Shown here piece after piece: positions 11,492-24,248 of a DNA stretch of 64,000 nt. The stretch is from positions 1-64,000 of the forward strand of contig JAMWFC010000116.1 of assembly GCA_027475525.1 (NCBI GenBank). Direction: 5' to 3'. The notes beneath the pieces were generated by a model. That model was not told where the DNA came from, searched no databases, and saw nothing but the letters and a program-made list of their open reading frames with translations. Every line of letters begins with the position of its first letter. The first letter of the stretch is position 1. Both the position numbers and the translations under genes were made by a program. Source of the DNA: Macrolepiota albuminosa. Taxonomy: Eukaryota > Basidiomycota > Agaricomycetes > Agaricales > Agaricaceae.

Positions 11492-12363
11492 CCCTGGGTT
11501 CTGATTCCATCCTATGAAGTGTTACCTTTTGGTAGCTTTTGGCTACTATCGTAGCGGCACACATGTGTGCCAGTCCCCAACTCTTACATGTTCCTTTTTC
11601 TTTTATTACTTGTATTTTATTAATTTTATTTATTGTATGTATGTACTCTTCTCTTCGTTCTTTATTTTCTTTATTTCTTTATTATATTGTTATATATGGT
11701 TATTATAGTAATTTATGTATAAATATGATTATGATAAATGATATGATATGATACATACATTGAGTGGTACAATACAATATACATAATATATTATGATTAT
11801 ATAATAAAATAAATAAATAAAATAAAATCTGTTTGAAAAAAAACATATAGTGGATTGTAATCATGAAAAACATGAAAGTTAACTTACCTACAAAAAGAAA
11901 GTAACACTACCTATTGATGTGTCATTATCATTGTGTGTTGTAACATATGTGCACTTGTAATAACATGAGTTTGAAGTAAGCTTAAAAAGTAAATGAAGAC
12001 TTACAATGCTTTTTGAAGTTGTGTTGAAAATATGGTGTCAAGTTATGTGGCTGAGAATGATGTAGTGCCCTTACAAATGTGGGAACTGCATGCTGGAGAG
12101 GTGTATTTTGACGTGTGACTTGGGTGTGACTTTTAATTTGCAAATTCAAACCATCACCTGGTTTTCTCATACCCTATCCTTAGATAGCAGTTTCATCAAG
12201 AGTATTGTATCCTTTATTGTTGTAAATTACTACTTCTTACATCATTGTCCTCTCAAGTCACTATATCACTGTCCTTTCGAGTTACTATACAAGTCTTGCG
12301 TTTTATAGCTGTTTCTCTTCATTCTCTCTCTTTCTCGCTTTTACTTGTTGGTCCTTTCATTAC
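11156..12363. other. No supported gene
   Basis: 11156-11510 has moderate GC but no frame with a known domain. 11580-11830 is a very AT-rich stretch with simple (AATA)n-like sequence. 11840-12360 shows only short frames. The start of the DIRS-like element may lie in the last part, but I cannot define its end. Confidence 0.5.
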
Positions 12364-14058
12364 TTGCATATCATGGCTAGTCAGAGAGCTTGCACATGTG
12401 CTGTCAGATCAGTTCCTCCAGGTACCTCTCATACTTTGTGTCTGATTTCTGCAAATGCCACACCTCCTGTTGATCTGCTGGGCATTCCCCTGGGTGGTGG
12501 CATTGATATCAGGGAGGACCCAAACAGCAGTGTTGATATCAGAGAGGAATTGACAAGTAATACTTTGAATGATGGCACTCCAGACATTACTTTAGGTCTT
12601 CAAAGAGAACACTTCCCAACGCCTTGCCTGGGCCTCGCTGTCTCCACTTCTCTTTCCCACCCTCTTTTGAAGTAATCCAAATTTCAAAAATCTCAGAATT
12701 TACATGCTGACAATCTTTGAGACATATCCCCAAGCGTGGCAGATAAATATATGCGCAATTCTGTCCCGGTTTTTGCAGACACAGGTGATTTGCACACACC
12801 AGATTCTGCACTGAGATGCGCTTGCCCTGTTCCATCTCAAGACACCCCTGCAGTGCCTGGTATCCCATCAGAAAGTTGTAATGGGCAGGAGTCTCCAGAA
12901 AGTCTTCATACTCAGGATGCGGAGACCACTGACCATGTGATCACTTTGACTGATTCCATTCTTCTTGAGCTCTTTTGTGCTCAGGGGCTCAAAGTTGATT
13001 GAATGGGTGAGTGTCTTTTTCTTCCATTCATTTTAATGGCTTTGGGCATTGCCTTGACATTCATTTGAGTTTTGTCTTAGCATTTGGCACCTCTTTATGG
13101 TGCTATGCACATTGTTTTGGCGCTCTGTACATCTTGGTGCTTTGCACATTGTTCTGGTGCTTTGTGCACTGTATTGGCAATCTGCATATTTATTTCTATC
13201 AGAGTGCGCACATGTCATAGGAGTGCTTTGTGCATATCCACATACATATACATGCACAATGCACATTATTTTCTTCTGGCTCACCTTGCATAATGGGCAC
13301 TATTTGCCAGGCTCTTTTGTGCCTTCACAGGCCCCAGCACTTGCTGTGTTCTTCCCCTTGCTCTTCTATCTGCTTTGGCTTCTTTGTTCTGTATCTTGTT
13401 TTGCTGACATGATTTTCTTCAGCATTGATGAACCATGTTTATGCAATCCATAAAAGGATGGGTAATGCTGCAGGTGAAGTATAACTATGGAGGTGGATGT
13501 GATCCTGGCTTGCATTCCCCCTCACAGGAAACTGCTGTGTTACCTGCTTAGCCTGAGGGTGGAGTAGTGCATGGTCTCACTGACTTGTCTAGTGCTTCTG
13601 TACCACGTGGCCTCACTGCTCGCATTTTGAATCTTGTATCTTCTGTGGCCTACTCTCCAGGCATTCTTGTCACTGACCCTTCTTCCCAGGTTCCTTTTAA
13701 TTCCCCTGGCACTTCTCATCCTGCTCGGATGCTGCACAACTTGCCTCCCAAAATTGGAAGACTTCTCTTGTCTTTTGACAAGGTATTTCCTCATAAAGTG
13801 GTGCATGCTTTGGAACAAGGAATGTTGGAGTACATACCATTGGATCTCCTTACGGACAAGGCATGCCATTGAGCAACCCATGAACCTCCACCCCCCAAAT
13901 CCTTCTTTGTTATTGCAAATGGGAGATTACGTCTTCCTAATGCATCTTTTGATACTTTGAAGGAATCAAAGCTCTCCTTTGATGATTGGGTGGCTGCATC
14001 CAACAATCTCATTGGTGCAATGCATGTGCTTGAAGTCGTGACCAAATGCATGACTTGA
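12364..14058 (+). pseudogene. Gag-like first ORF of the DIRS-like element
   Basis: Three open pieces (about 12373-12675, 12736-13002 and 13561-13874) form a serine- and proline-rich, low-complexity protein with no catalytic motif. A following piece reads KLSFDDWVAASNNLIGAMHV (about 13968-14030), which looks like the conserved end of a gag-like protein in front of RT. A block of short tandem repeats (13084-13190) interrupts it. Assignment as gag is by position before RT, not by a diagnostic motif. Confidence 0.45.
13084..13190 (+). repeat. Imperfect short tandem repeats
   Basis: A unit of roughly 25 bp containing TGCACATTGTTCTGG-like sequence and GGTGCTTTG is repeated about four times with many changes. 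The repeat gives long but meaningless Cys/His-rich frames in several phases, which should not be annotated as proteins. Confidence 0.55.
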
Positions 14059-14589
14059 GTTCAACATGATTCTTGACTATGATCAATGCTTGTGTGCTTT
14101 ATTTCTGCATGAATCTCACTCCTTTCACATAGACACATTCCAGGTTGACATTTGGCAGGAATGTGTTGCCAGTCAGCATGCACAGAGAGTACAAACTTTG
14201 GATAGTCATTTGGTGGAGATGGAATCCATTCTTGTTTGGTCTCACTTCTCATCATTGAGGTCTCATGATGCACCAAATTTATTGACAGCTTATTCCAAAT
14301 ACATTACCTGTAGTTTCTTAAATCACAGACTCTTCAGCTGTCACTCTGTCTCTTGGTTTCTCCGCTGTGAAAATAGATCATGGCGCACTCCCATGGGTAC
14401 TTCCATTTGTTTTGCATTCAATGGAACGTCCTCTTGTGACAAAGAAACCAGATGTGCACATTTCCACATTATGCTCCTTGTATGGTGTTTCCTCACATGG
14501 AGCACAAGTGTGTTCTGCTTGATTCTCTCTTTCTGATTTCAACATCTCTATTGGCAGACTATTGGGAAACTTCTCTGTGAGAAGCTGGG

Positions 14590-15604
14590 ATGTTGGAAAA
14601 ATCTGCAAAGGTTCCGAAAAGCCTCCACTCTGGCTTTGATATTGGTATTGATGCTGTTTTGCTTGCACACACATTCTCTCCTCCCAATTATTTTTGGACC
14701 CCTGAGGCCCACAACTTTGTTATTTCCAAGTATTTATCAGAGGTCAGGCTGGGCAGAGTTTCTCCTGGATTCCCCCCCCACCATGGCTGAACAATTGTTT
14801 GGACCTTTTTGTTCTGCTCCCCTCAACGTTATCTCTAGCTCTGGGGGCAAGCTTTGTATTACGCTAGACCTGTCCTATCCTCAAAATGACCTGGATTACG
14901 CTTCTATAAATTCTTTCATTAACTCAGATGATTTCTCTTGCGACTAGGGCATCTTTTCAGCTTGTTGGCTTCTTGTTGCTGACACTCCACTTGGAATCCA
15001 AGTTGCTATGTTTGATGTCAAATCAGCTTTTCAAAATATTCCTACTTGACCACAGGACTGGCCAAAACTGGCAGTCATGATAGATGGGATGGTGCACTAT
15101 GATTTCCATTTAAATTTTGGTGCTGCATCTGTGTCCTGTGTTTTTGAGCATGTTGCTGATGCAGTTGTGGTCATTTTCCTCCATAGAGGAATCAAAAATG
15201 TCCTCAAATAGGTTGACAACTTCATTTTCTTTTATTATTCACACTCCTCTGCAGCTCCACACTTGTACTCTTATGATGAATCACTCATTTGCAACATTGC
15301 TAAGGAACTTGGTTGGCCTTGGCCTGAAGAAAAACACTGCCCATTTTTGGGTGTGTTCTCATATATCAGTTTCCTTTGGTCGCTCGAGGCAATGACCATG
15401 GAGTTACCAGAGAAGAAACATTTCAAATACCTTGCAAAATTGGATGAGTGGAATGATATTTCTACAGTTACTCTGAAAATGACAGAATCCTTGATTGGAA
15501 TGCTCAATCATGTATGTTTAGTGATGCTGCAAGGCCAATTGCATTTCTCTTCTCTCTTTGCTTTTTATGCTGCCTTTCCAGTTCTGAATAATCATTTTGT
15601 TTGA
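14590..15604 (+). pseudogene. Reverse transcriptase of the DIRS-like element, broken
   Basis: Recognisable blocks in order: FGPFCSAPLNVI and KLCITLDLSYPQND (RT fingers), ASINSFINSDDFSCD, then after a stop AMFDVKSAFQNIP (catalytic block A with its Asp), FGAASVSCVFEHVADA (block B) and KQVDNFIFF-like sequence (K-stop-VDNFIFF) where the family has VDD. The second catalytic Asp is therefore Asn-coded, a G-to-A change. Stops at 14945 and 15048 and in the VDD block kill the frame. The enzyme would have copied the element RNA to DNA. Confidence 0.75.
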
Positions 15605-16130
15605 CATCACCCTTCAAAATTGGTTCTCAATGATATTTTCTGGTGGCGTAACATCTTGCAAAACACTTGGTGTAGCTCTCAAGTTGTGTGCCTGCCTGAT
15701 CCAATCAAACTCATGGTCTTTGTTGACATCTCCACTGTATGAGACATGGGTTTTGTAGCCAACAACAGGTGGCTCGCTTGGGATTTTGGCAAAGTTGGAA
15801 GTTCGATAGTTGAGATATCAACTGGGCAGAGATGGTTGCCATTGACCTTTCAATTTGTGCTCTTGTATTGGTGGGCTACTCTGATTGTCATATTATCATA
15901 TGATCAGACAATTCAGGTGTTGTGGGTGCCTTGTCAGCAGGCTGGTCTCAAAATCTTCTTCAAAATGCCATCTTACATCGCATCATGGACACTTTTCAAT
16001 CCCATGAACTTTGGATTTCTATAGTTTAGGTCCTATCCAAAGATAATCAAGCAGACGGCCCATTGTGGAGTATTTTCCCTCCTCAAAGTCTACTTTTTGC
16101 CTTTCCTCCCAAGGTACCTTTGTCCCTCTC
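15605..16130 (+). pseudogene. RNase H-like region of the DIRS-like element
   Basis: Following RT, the frame reads LMVFVDISTV, a stop, then GFVANNRWLAWDFG, and after a frame change IRSDNSGVVGALSAGWSQN and VPSKDNQADG. These are the spaced acidic blocks of an RNase H fold (VDxS, DN, and the final D of DNxAD). In these elements RNase H removes the RNA template. The fragment is not functional. Confidence 0.6.
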
Positions 16131-16543
16131 TCTATTCGTTCATCATTCTGTGATGCATAGCCAATTAAATCCTTAAATCACCTTTTTCTATTTTTGTATG
16201 TATTTTTGTAATGTGTCATCATTGCGCATCAGTTTCTTTTGCACTTCTTGAGCACATGGTATGCACTTGGTGACATAAATAGAATCAGTAGCATATGATT
16301 TTTACCTTGTTCAATTAAGATAGATTTAATGAAAGTCAGATGCCAGTCTCTGCTTTGACTTCCGACATGCCTGTGCACTTGTGTCTCATCTCAGAAAGTT
16401 CCAATTGATACAAGAGCAGTGTCAGGTACCATCCATACTTCATTCTTTTGTTAGTACATTGCCACAGTTCTATTCCTGCTGTACAGGCTACTTCATGCCT
16501 TAATCTTATTTCTGATCTCAACTATGACAGCAATCTGATCTAA
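16131..16543 (+). other. Spacer between RNase H and recombinase of the DIRS-like element
   Basis: No domain is recognisable. Only short frames occur. Probably the worn-out linker region of the element. Confidence 0.4.
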
Positions 16544-17480
16544 ATGTCAGGTGCTCTCTCGCCTGAAGGTCAAAATCTGGTCAATGGGATCATTGCTCAT
16601 TCATGGTTGTCTTCAACTTTCAAAAGATACTCTTATGTGGTAAAGGACTTTCTCTCCTTTTGCAACCAGCACAGAATTTCTTGTGATTTCATCATGTCTG
16701 TTTCAGAAGATGTTCTTTGCTTGTATGCAGCCTCTATGGTGGGATCTGTTGCAGGTCATACAATTTCAAATAAATTGTCAGGTTTACATTCTTGGCACAT
16801 CCAGCACAACAAGGCATTCCCGAGCTCTCTTTGATTGAAACATATGATGCGAGGCACTGAGAATCTTTGCACCAACTCTTCATTTCAAGAGGAAAGACCA
16901 TCTGTGTCATTGGATATGTTAAGAATTATTGAGTCAGATTTGGACATATCCAAACCTCTGGATGCATGCATGTAGGCAGTTGCTACAACAGCATTCTGGG
17001 GCCAGATTTGTTTGGGAGAATTTCTCCCTGCTAGGGAATGTGATTTTGACACCTTGTCTGTCCCATCCTGGTTCAACTTTGGCATCCCTAATGACACAGG
17101 ATCCAGATCTTGATTCTTGCCTAAGACCAAAATTTCAAAGTGGAAAGGGAAAACTGTGGTCATTACTCCTCGCTAACCATTCAGTTGTAAACAAAGTTGC
17201 TACATCGCATGCTGTCTGTTGCTATCTCAATTCGAAAGAAGTTCAGGTAGCTCTGACACTCAGAAAATTGGTTCTGGTGATCAATCCAATATTAAAGTGA
17301 TATGGATTTTCCACTATCAGCAGACACTGTTTCAGAATTGAAAAACCACTGCACTATTGTTGAAGGGGGTGCCACCAGATGTTGTCAAAGCCTTGAGGTG
17401 GTGGATGTCTAATGTCTTTTTGAGATACTTGTAAAATTTGATGCTCATCGCTTCTATTTACATCAAGTTACTTTGTCCAG
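16544..17480 (+). pseudogene. Tyrosine recombinase of the DIRS-like element, broken
   Basis: The first 96 codons are open (16544-16834) and look like the SAM-like core-binding domain (STFKRYSYVVKDFLSFCNQH ... KLSGLHSWHI). The catalytic part follows in shifted frames, with stops, and includes GKTVVITP near 17150, and near 17360-17450 KGVPPDVVKALRWWMSN and FLRYL, corresponding to the end of the H-x-x-R, the (H/G)RW and the catalytic Tyr blocks. Recombinase would integrate circular cDNA. Position after RNase H supports DIRS order. Confidence 0.7.
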
Positions 17481-18989
17481 TTATATTCTTTTTAGACAGG
17501 CAATAGTCTTTAGTGGGAGTTTCAGAGGCATTCATCTGCCTTGTTCTGAGATGCCTCTGTCTCTTGGGGTGGGGTCAGGCTTCATTCTGACTTGTGAATG
17601 ACACCTACCCCTATATATATGGAATTCCTTAGGTAACAGGTATGTAGACCTCTACATAAATGGACTTTTGTATGTATGTAGAAGGACTTATGCCCATCAC
17701 ACAGACATCATATGTTGAATGAATAGATCTTAATATAGACTCCTTTCCAACAAATGATTATATCATTTTTGTTAATTTATCATGCCCTGGAACAGACACA
17801 AAATGCTTGACAATGATATTTTCTGCTGTCCAGCTATATAAATTGCTCAAATATGCATAAGTGAATGCTTTGTCAAGGTATCAATTGTTGTCGCTACAAT
17901 GTACATAAAAGGTGGCAACTAATTATTGCTTTGTATTGAATCCTTTTAGAGTGAGGTGTCACATGCATGGGTTGCAATAAGTATAATAGCTGACATTAGA
18001 AAGAACCAATATGTAAAAAACAAGTGCTAATATAATGTAAAATCTGCAGAAAAACTCACTAAAATATTAGATTTTTGACATTATAATAAGTTAGAATGTT
18101 GAGGTACCATTTAGTGACAATGGTGAAACTAACATCCGCAATTTTTCTCATTTGTCTTCTGTGGAAGGAGTAGGTAGATGTGCATGAGTGCCAACACTGT
18201 ATATCATCAATGTGTGGAAGTCCAGACATGGATGTTATGTGAAGACATTGTTCAATATTTATATATCAAAAAAAAATAAATATATATGAAGTGATGTTAA
18301 GAGGAAATAATGATTGCATACAGTTATTTTTGTATAAGTGAGTGAGCATTCACTAAAGTCATACTTCACAATGTCAACTGAACATCTTGGTTGTTTTAGC
18401 AGGTTGGTATATAAGGCTTTATTGCATAGTTGTTTGAGTAATACAACAGTTTTCCCATGGTCGCAACCACAGAAAATTTTTGTTTTAAGCTACATAGATC
18501 CATAGATTGAACAGGCTGAAGTTGTACTTAAATTGTACTAATTGCCAGAATTTTACCTATTGAAGCATTCTAGCTCACAACGAGTAGTAATAAGTACCAA
18601 GTTGAACCATAGTAATTAATAGTATTTGCCTCCAGTAGGTGTCCGTTGAGTAAGTACACGACAACATAGACTGATAGTACCAGTTTGTTATAGCAGAAGA
18701 AGCGATGAGGATATAGCATTTCCAGAGTTGTGCAGCAACATGTCCTATGAGCAAACTAGTGATAAGATAGTTTGAAATCAAAAATTTTAAGAAAAGACAG
18801 AGAAGAAAAAAAGAGACGTTTGTATTACGTATAATGATGATTATTATACAATACAATAATAATAATAATAAAATCATTATATAATTATTTGTGTAGATAA
18901 ACACTCATGTAATCATTTATGGGGACAAACACTTACATAATAGTTTGAGAATGAGAGTAGTCAAGAGGACAACCATATATTATAATATA
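17481..18989. other. AT-rich, no supported gene
   Basis: Only short frames with no domain. Contains short A-runs at 18270 and an (AAT)n simple repeat near 18855-18875. Nothing else is recognisable. Confidence 0.55.
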
Positions 18990-19073
18990 CTGTGGGAGAG
19001 TCGAACCTGCTACTGGTGCACAATATCAATTTATAAATATATTCCACTGAACTACAGCAGAGACTTACTACAA
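18990..19073 (-). repeat. Dispersed tRNA-like module (A-box and B-box)
   Basis: Read on the minus strand it shows TAGTTCAGTGG (A-box) near 19060 and AGGTTCGACTC (B-box) near 19005, at tRNA spacing. It is the same type as the tRNA-like units inside the e1/e2/e3 elements, here without the rest of the element. It is probably a relic of that family or a SINE-like unit. A functional tRNA is unlikely because the anticodon arm is AT-rich and unpaired. Confidence 0.6.
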
Positions 19074-19452
19074 GGATATGGTATACAGAGTGAATATTGA
19101 ATTTAGAATTTTCAACTTTATACATGTGATCTATAACCATATATCATATCATTGCATCACAATTCCATGGTCATATTGTCTTTTATTATCTATACTCAAG
19201 ACTCCTGGACAACACCAAGGTTCTTGTTGACTTTATTTTCAGCAGCTACGATTGTACACATATGAGCATGAAAATCTCAAGTTTAAGTATACAGTGGTGT
19301 GCTGTATTCTCATTCTTGTTTACACTGAGCTCAACCCCATTTTCTACTAAAAAACTTCAGGCAACAATCTTATTTATTTGACAGCACATGACAATATCAA
19401 ACTTTGACAAACTTGGCCATAGCCCATGCATGTGCTAATGTACTTTGTATAA

Positions 19453-19788
19453 ATGTTAACTAACTTGATTTGCTTGCTCGTGCTGCTGTCTGTGTTCTTG
19501 CCATTGGCTAATGCACTTGTGTGTGTGTCTCTAGATGCTTTTCCAGCTCTGACTGTAGGTGCCTCTGTCTTTGTCTCTGTTTCTGGTACAACAAGCAGGA
19601 TATCTAAGATGCTAAGAAGAAGACTTGAAAGAGGTGGAGAAAGATGCCTATATTTGTGCTGTTTACTTGTTTCTGTCATCAAAGCTAAAGCCAAAGCAAA
19701 ACTTGATGCATGTATCAAAGTCAAGTCAAGCCTCACTCTCATGCTCACACTCAGAGTCATGTTCACGTCACATGAAAATCACAAATAA
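19453..19788 (+). CDS. Possible small secreted protein, 111 aa, doubtful
   Basis: An ATG-started frame opens with a strongly hydrophobic stretch (residues 5-21, LICLLVLLSVFLPLANA) resembling a signal peptide with an ANA cleavage site. The rest is Ser/Val-rich, then basic, with no known domain. A TATA-like GTATAAA lies just before it. The opposite strand has an equally long frame over the same bases, so the frame may be chance. No introns, paralogue or neighbour support it. Confidence 0.22.
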   Translation: MLTNLICLLVLLSVFLPLANALVCVSLDAFPALTVGASVFVSVSGTTSRISKMLRRRLERGGERCLYLCCLLVSVIKAKAKAKLDACIKVKSSLTLMLTLRVMFTSHENHK

Positions 19789-20113
19789 ACAGATGGGCCA
19801 ATAGGCCATATCATTGACAATAGATCATCTAGTCCTTCATCACATAAATCAGAATACTTGATCATTTCTTGGTAAAGCATATATAGTGTGTTTTTGTAAG
19901 TGACTGTAGATAATTCTCATCATAAGAATAATTGTTGTTGTATTCTGGTTTGCTATGCTAATCCAGTCATTTGAGATGTACAAATCAATGCTATCATATC
20001 AAGATTTGGGAATGCCATAGCACTCTTTTATGTCAGAGTCCATATTCATATTATGGAAGGAGTGACTTCTGTCATAATTAGTTTGTATAGGCATGTTAGA
20101 TCTTGTCATTGTC

Positions 20114-20275
20114 TTTTTTTTTTGGAGTAGTGTTTGGTTTGGTGATGTAGCCAGCACCATAGGTATGTTTTTTTTTTTTTTTGCTCTATTTATACTTTTT
20201 TTTTTTGGAGTAGTATTTGGTTTGATGGTGTAGCCTGCACCATAAATATGTTTTTTTTGCTTTATTTATACACAG
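20114..20275 (+). repeat. Two tandem units with poly-T tracts
   Basis: Two units of about 80 bp share GGAGTAGTGTTTGGTTTG and GATGTAGCCAGCACCATA-like blocks (the second with a few changes) and each ends in a long T-run followed by GCTCTATTTATAC. The T-runs differ in length, as expected for slippage. Confidence 0.65.
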
Positions 20276-21107
20276 GTGTGGATGAAATTTCATTTTTTAA
20301 ATACAGTTCAGACTATATATGGATATATTGGGTAACTATATATTGATAGAACAAACATGATAGTTCTTATGTATATCAGTATAGTAGTACCATCATCCAT
20401 TGTTTCAATCATCACTTTCTGAAAAATATACATCCATTAGATATTTGTTGTCATTTATTAGTTCTTGGCAATAGAACTCTAGTGCAATCGGCATTAGCTA
20501 TCATCATTTAGTTTAAATATGATGTTACTTACCTATTTTTTGTACTAGAGTTGTCAACTGTTCATTCTTGATTTTTACTTTATTGATGGCTGCATCTGAT
20601 AAGTAAGGCTGTAATATCAGTATGTCAGTAGGAAATTTAATATTGAGAATGGTGCTTGCCTGCATTATTGACGGCTTTTTCTGCATAGACTAAAAAATTA
20701 TATATTATAAACAATCAATCAAAGTCATATTCAAAAGAAGCAATAAATAAGATTGTCACATATATTTTTTGTTACTTTTCATCATGGCACAATACTTTTC
20801 TGTTATGGACTTTAGCTCCATCTTTGTATCTCTGTCAATTGAAGATGAGAAGTTGGATGGTGCAGAAGATCAGTTCTGATTTGTGTTCATGAAAGGTATA
20901 AGTTGCAAATGGAGTATTGAGATATATTTTAATAGTGGTTGCCTCATGTCAATTGAGATATGTTTGCATATTATACTAGTGTATTGTATAGTTGCAAAAG
21001 ATTTCTATAAGAGTCATGAGATTGATGGTGATTTGATGTCAATTGAATTAGGTTACTAGTATATTAAAGGGTATTTTTTAACTTTATTTATAAAAATAGC
21101 AATTGCA

Positions 21108-21640
21108 GAAAAGATAATGGACATACTTAATAGTCTGAGAAGTTCATGCTAGATGTTTAGTCTTGAGTTAGAAAAAATAATAGACATACTGAATAGTCTG
21201 AGAAGTTTACATCACCTGATTAGCCTTGAGCTAGAATATGAATAGAAAAGGTAATAGACATACTGAATAATTTGAGAAGGTTATGTTACTTTGTCAGCCT
21301 TGAGTTGAGCTGTGCAGATAATGTTGAGAATTGGATAGATCAGACAATGACTTTTTGGTCTGAATTCAAAAATATTGAGACATAAGTGCTAAACACTTGG
21401 TATGTTTATTTAAAGAGGTGGTACTGCAAAAAATGTTGGTGGATGGAAGGATGTTGAATTTATGAAGTGGATTGAGTCTTTGTTATGTGATTTGTTAAAG
21501 ACATTTGTAGATTCAAGTTGGTGGTTGTTTGTTGAAGATACATCATTAAAAATAGTAATTGCAGAAGAAATAATTGAATGTACTAATAGTCTGAGAAACT
21601 TATACCACCTAGTCAGTCTTGGGATGGGCTGTGCAGGTAA
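21108..21640 (+). repeat. Degenerate tandem repeat, about 70-bp units
   Basis: A block containing AATAGACATACTGAATAGTC and TGAGAAGTT then AGCCTTGAG is repeated three times between 21108 and 21320 with drift, and a fourth, diverged copy lies near 21560-21640. It gives no open frame. It may be a decayed minisatellite. Confidence 0.5.
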
Positions 21641-22935
21641 TATTGAATTAAGTAATGATTTTTGATTTGAATCCAAAAATTGTGTTGAGAATAAGTACTT
21701 GACCATGTTTATTTTGATGTTGGCACAGCACTTTCATTAATATCATTAAAAATCTCTAGTGTTCAGGAGTCAAATTGATTTTAAAATTCATTTTCTGTTA
21801 GGTAATTTATTATAGAATGCATATACAGTATGCATATGTGCATATGGCAATGCAGCAGTTGTGAATTTACATTCTATCCTGAATCTATGACAAAGTAGAC
21901 ATAATTGGCAGGTTTGGTAAGGACTGCAAAATTTCATGATTTTTATCAGATTCTGATACGTTTTACTAGTCCTTCTCGTTGAATGATAAATATACTTACT
22001 GAAAGATAAGTTAATTGATATATTGCTATTTCTAATAAGTGATAATGCATAGCATATACCTTAAGTAAAGCTTAAAAAGCTTAAGCTTAAATATTTAAAC
22101 ATGTGGCTTTAAAAATTGAAGACATTTTCTGACATGCAAAGAATAATCTTGATCTACAATCTATTTATTCTATATCTTGAAACCATGACCCAACATATCA
22201 ATAAATAATTTAAAGTTTAGCTCAATATTTTCAAGCTCTTAGGCACAAGCATTCAATGTAGATAAGAGTAATTAAAGTAATAAATCTCAGCTTTTTTGAT
22301 GATAAATCGTTGCAATGTTTTTGAAGATTGTTAAATGGAATGTAAGACTTTGTGTATGGGCAAATAGCTGAGCAAGAAAAAACAAGTCTTACTTCTAAGA
22401 TTATAATACTTAACTTTCTTCTCATTTGAAAGATTAGACAATGTTGTGAGGATCTTCTGTGTGATTTTAATGAAGGCATTCAAGTGAAGTTTTCAATCCC
22501 ATTTTTGCATGTAACTGTATTTTTCTTTTATTGCATTCAAAGTAAATATATTCAATTGCATTCAACAGTTACATATACTTTATTCAGACCGCAATTCAAA
22601 GAATATGCAGAGTTCTCAGCATGTACTTTAGAAAACAACTTATGGTAACTTACTAATTCAATTCAACTTATTACTGCACTTCTTTTTGAAAGTCTTCATT
22701 GTCATCAAAATCTGCCTCACTAGTCAATTTTGTACACTTTGGAGTTGAAGTGGAAAATCTTCATGGATATCAATATGACATTTCCAAATTTCTTAAGATA
22801 CTGCAAATTCAAGATTGCAAGATTGATTAGCTAGCTCATTTTTCAATAACTGATAGTAAGAGTTTTAGTTTATAGCACTTAAACTCTACTTGATGGGGTC
22901 TCACCATAGTTTCATGTTTAGCAACAAGAAGTAAT

Positions 22936-23964
22936 TTATCTAGATGAATTAATAGTGCATTCTTCTATCCAATGTTTCGATAAGTCATGCTGAGTATCAA
23001 AATTTTGTAAGGTCTTATGGTCCATGAAAACCTTGAAATGAGTTCCCAATAAATCTGTTCTCCATTTATGTAAAGCTCGGACAATGGCAAGCATCTCATG
23101 TTCATGTGTAGGATAGTTCTTTTCTGTGGCTGTAAGTTGTCTCAAATCAAATGCAACTGATTGTGCCATTGCCCACAAATTGCCAAAAGATAAAACTGCA
23201 CCCATGCAACGACTGCTTGTATTACAAGTAATAAATATCTTCTTATTTCCTCAATTTTCATAGTCTATAGTCATTAGACAATCTCTTCCCACTACCAGTT
23301 CCTTGATCTTTTCAAACGCCTTCTGATGTTCTATTGACCAGTGTGGAATACCTCCATTGAACTCCTTCTTTGTCAGCAGAGTCAGAATTGAAGTGTGTTC
23401 TGCCAAGGCAGAAAGAAAAAGAAAAACCACAATGTAACAAACTAGGCCAAGAAATTGTCGAATATGTTTTGCCTTATAAGAAATTGGCCAGTTCAGAATC
23501 CTCTCTACCATAGCAACGTCTACCTCAATCCCATGTTCCAATATGTAGTGTCCAAGAAAATTGATCTCTGTACAAAAAAGGTCACTTTTCTTCAATAAAC
23601 ACAATAGATATGTATCTTTGAGTACTGTCAAGACTTTTGCAACATTCTCCTAATGCTCTTCAATTGAACTCAACCAAATAATGATGTTCTCCAAGTAAAC
23701 ATGACAAATCTTTCCAATCAGTGTTTGCAAGGCCATTGTCACCCTCCTTTGCTAAGTGGCAGGTGCATTCCACAACTGCATGGACATCATGACCCATTCC
23801 CACAGTCTGAAAGGAATAAGTGTTGCCATGAATTTCATGTCATCAAAGATAGACCAGCATTCAAAAGAAAGCATTTGTCAAATCAATTTTACCTCAAAAA
23901 TGTGTCCCTGGTCATAAACAATCAGCTAAAATATCATCAATTTGTGGCAATAGATAATTGCCAG
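22936..23964 (-). pseudogene. gypsy-B reverse transcriptase and RNase H, broken
   Basis: From right to left (coding sense): LPQIDDILADC, a stop, KIDLTN-like block, then YLENIIIWLSSIEEH where the family has YxDD, EINFLGHYILEHGIEVD, NWPISYKAKHIRQFLGLVCY, and in the RNase H part DLRQLTATEKNYPTHEHEML and KVFMDHKTLQNF. The catalytic YxDD is degenerate (YLEN) and stops are present. It would have copied element RNA; it is now inactive. Confidence 0.85.
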
Positions 23965-24137
23965 TGTAACGGAGTCACACGTAGTACTAGCGTCAATGAC
24001 GCTATAATTATCCAGTAGAGTATTACATAAGACAACATCTTGTTTTCACTCTAAGTACTAGTCAAATCCGATACTGCAGTCTGATTTAGCACTGTGTGAT
24101 ACACACAAGATAGTTCTAACTTGTAACTCAGGTTACA
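23965..24137 (+). repeat. 5' LTR (173 bp) of the RT-less element
   Basis: Starts TGTAAC and ends GTTACA. It abuts the interrupted gypsy-B RT at the left. No clear primer-binding site with TGG was seen directly after it; the next bases are a T-run. Confidence 0.9.
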
Positions 24138-24248
24138 TTTTTTTAAATCTTCTGCTATCGGCTTTAAACTCTAGGCTTGTTACCGACTAGGAAACTATCA
24201 TCAAAACCTCTCAACTTTCTGTTGGCATCACGTTGAAAACGTGCTTCC

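Larger units (their letters stand above)
12364..17480 (+). mobile_element. Degenerate DIRS-like retroelement
   Basis: Successive plus-strand blocks read gag-like sequence, reverse transcriptase, RNase H and tyrosine recombinase. This is the arrangement of DIRS-type retroelements, which integrate with a tyrosine recombinase instead of a DDE integrase. Frames are broken by many stops and frameshifts. Terminal repeats of the DIRS type (split or inverted) could not be identified. TGA and TAG stops at former CGA/TGG/CAG sites are common, as in other old elements here. Confidence 0.75.
19789..22935. other. AT-rich region with degenerate repeats, no supported gene
   Basis: No frame shows a recognisable domain. 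Two repeat patches are listed separately (20114-20275 and 21108-21640). Otherwise nothing is visible. Confidence 0.5.

Noticed and set aside
13011..13453. Cys/His-rich frames in several phases
   Set aside because: Produced by the short tandem repeat at 13084-13190; all three phases are open.
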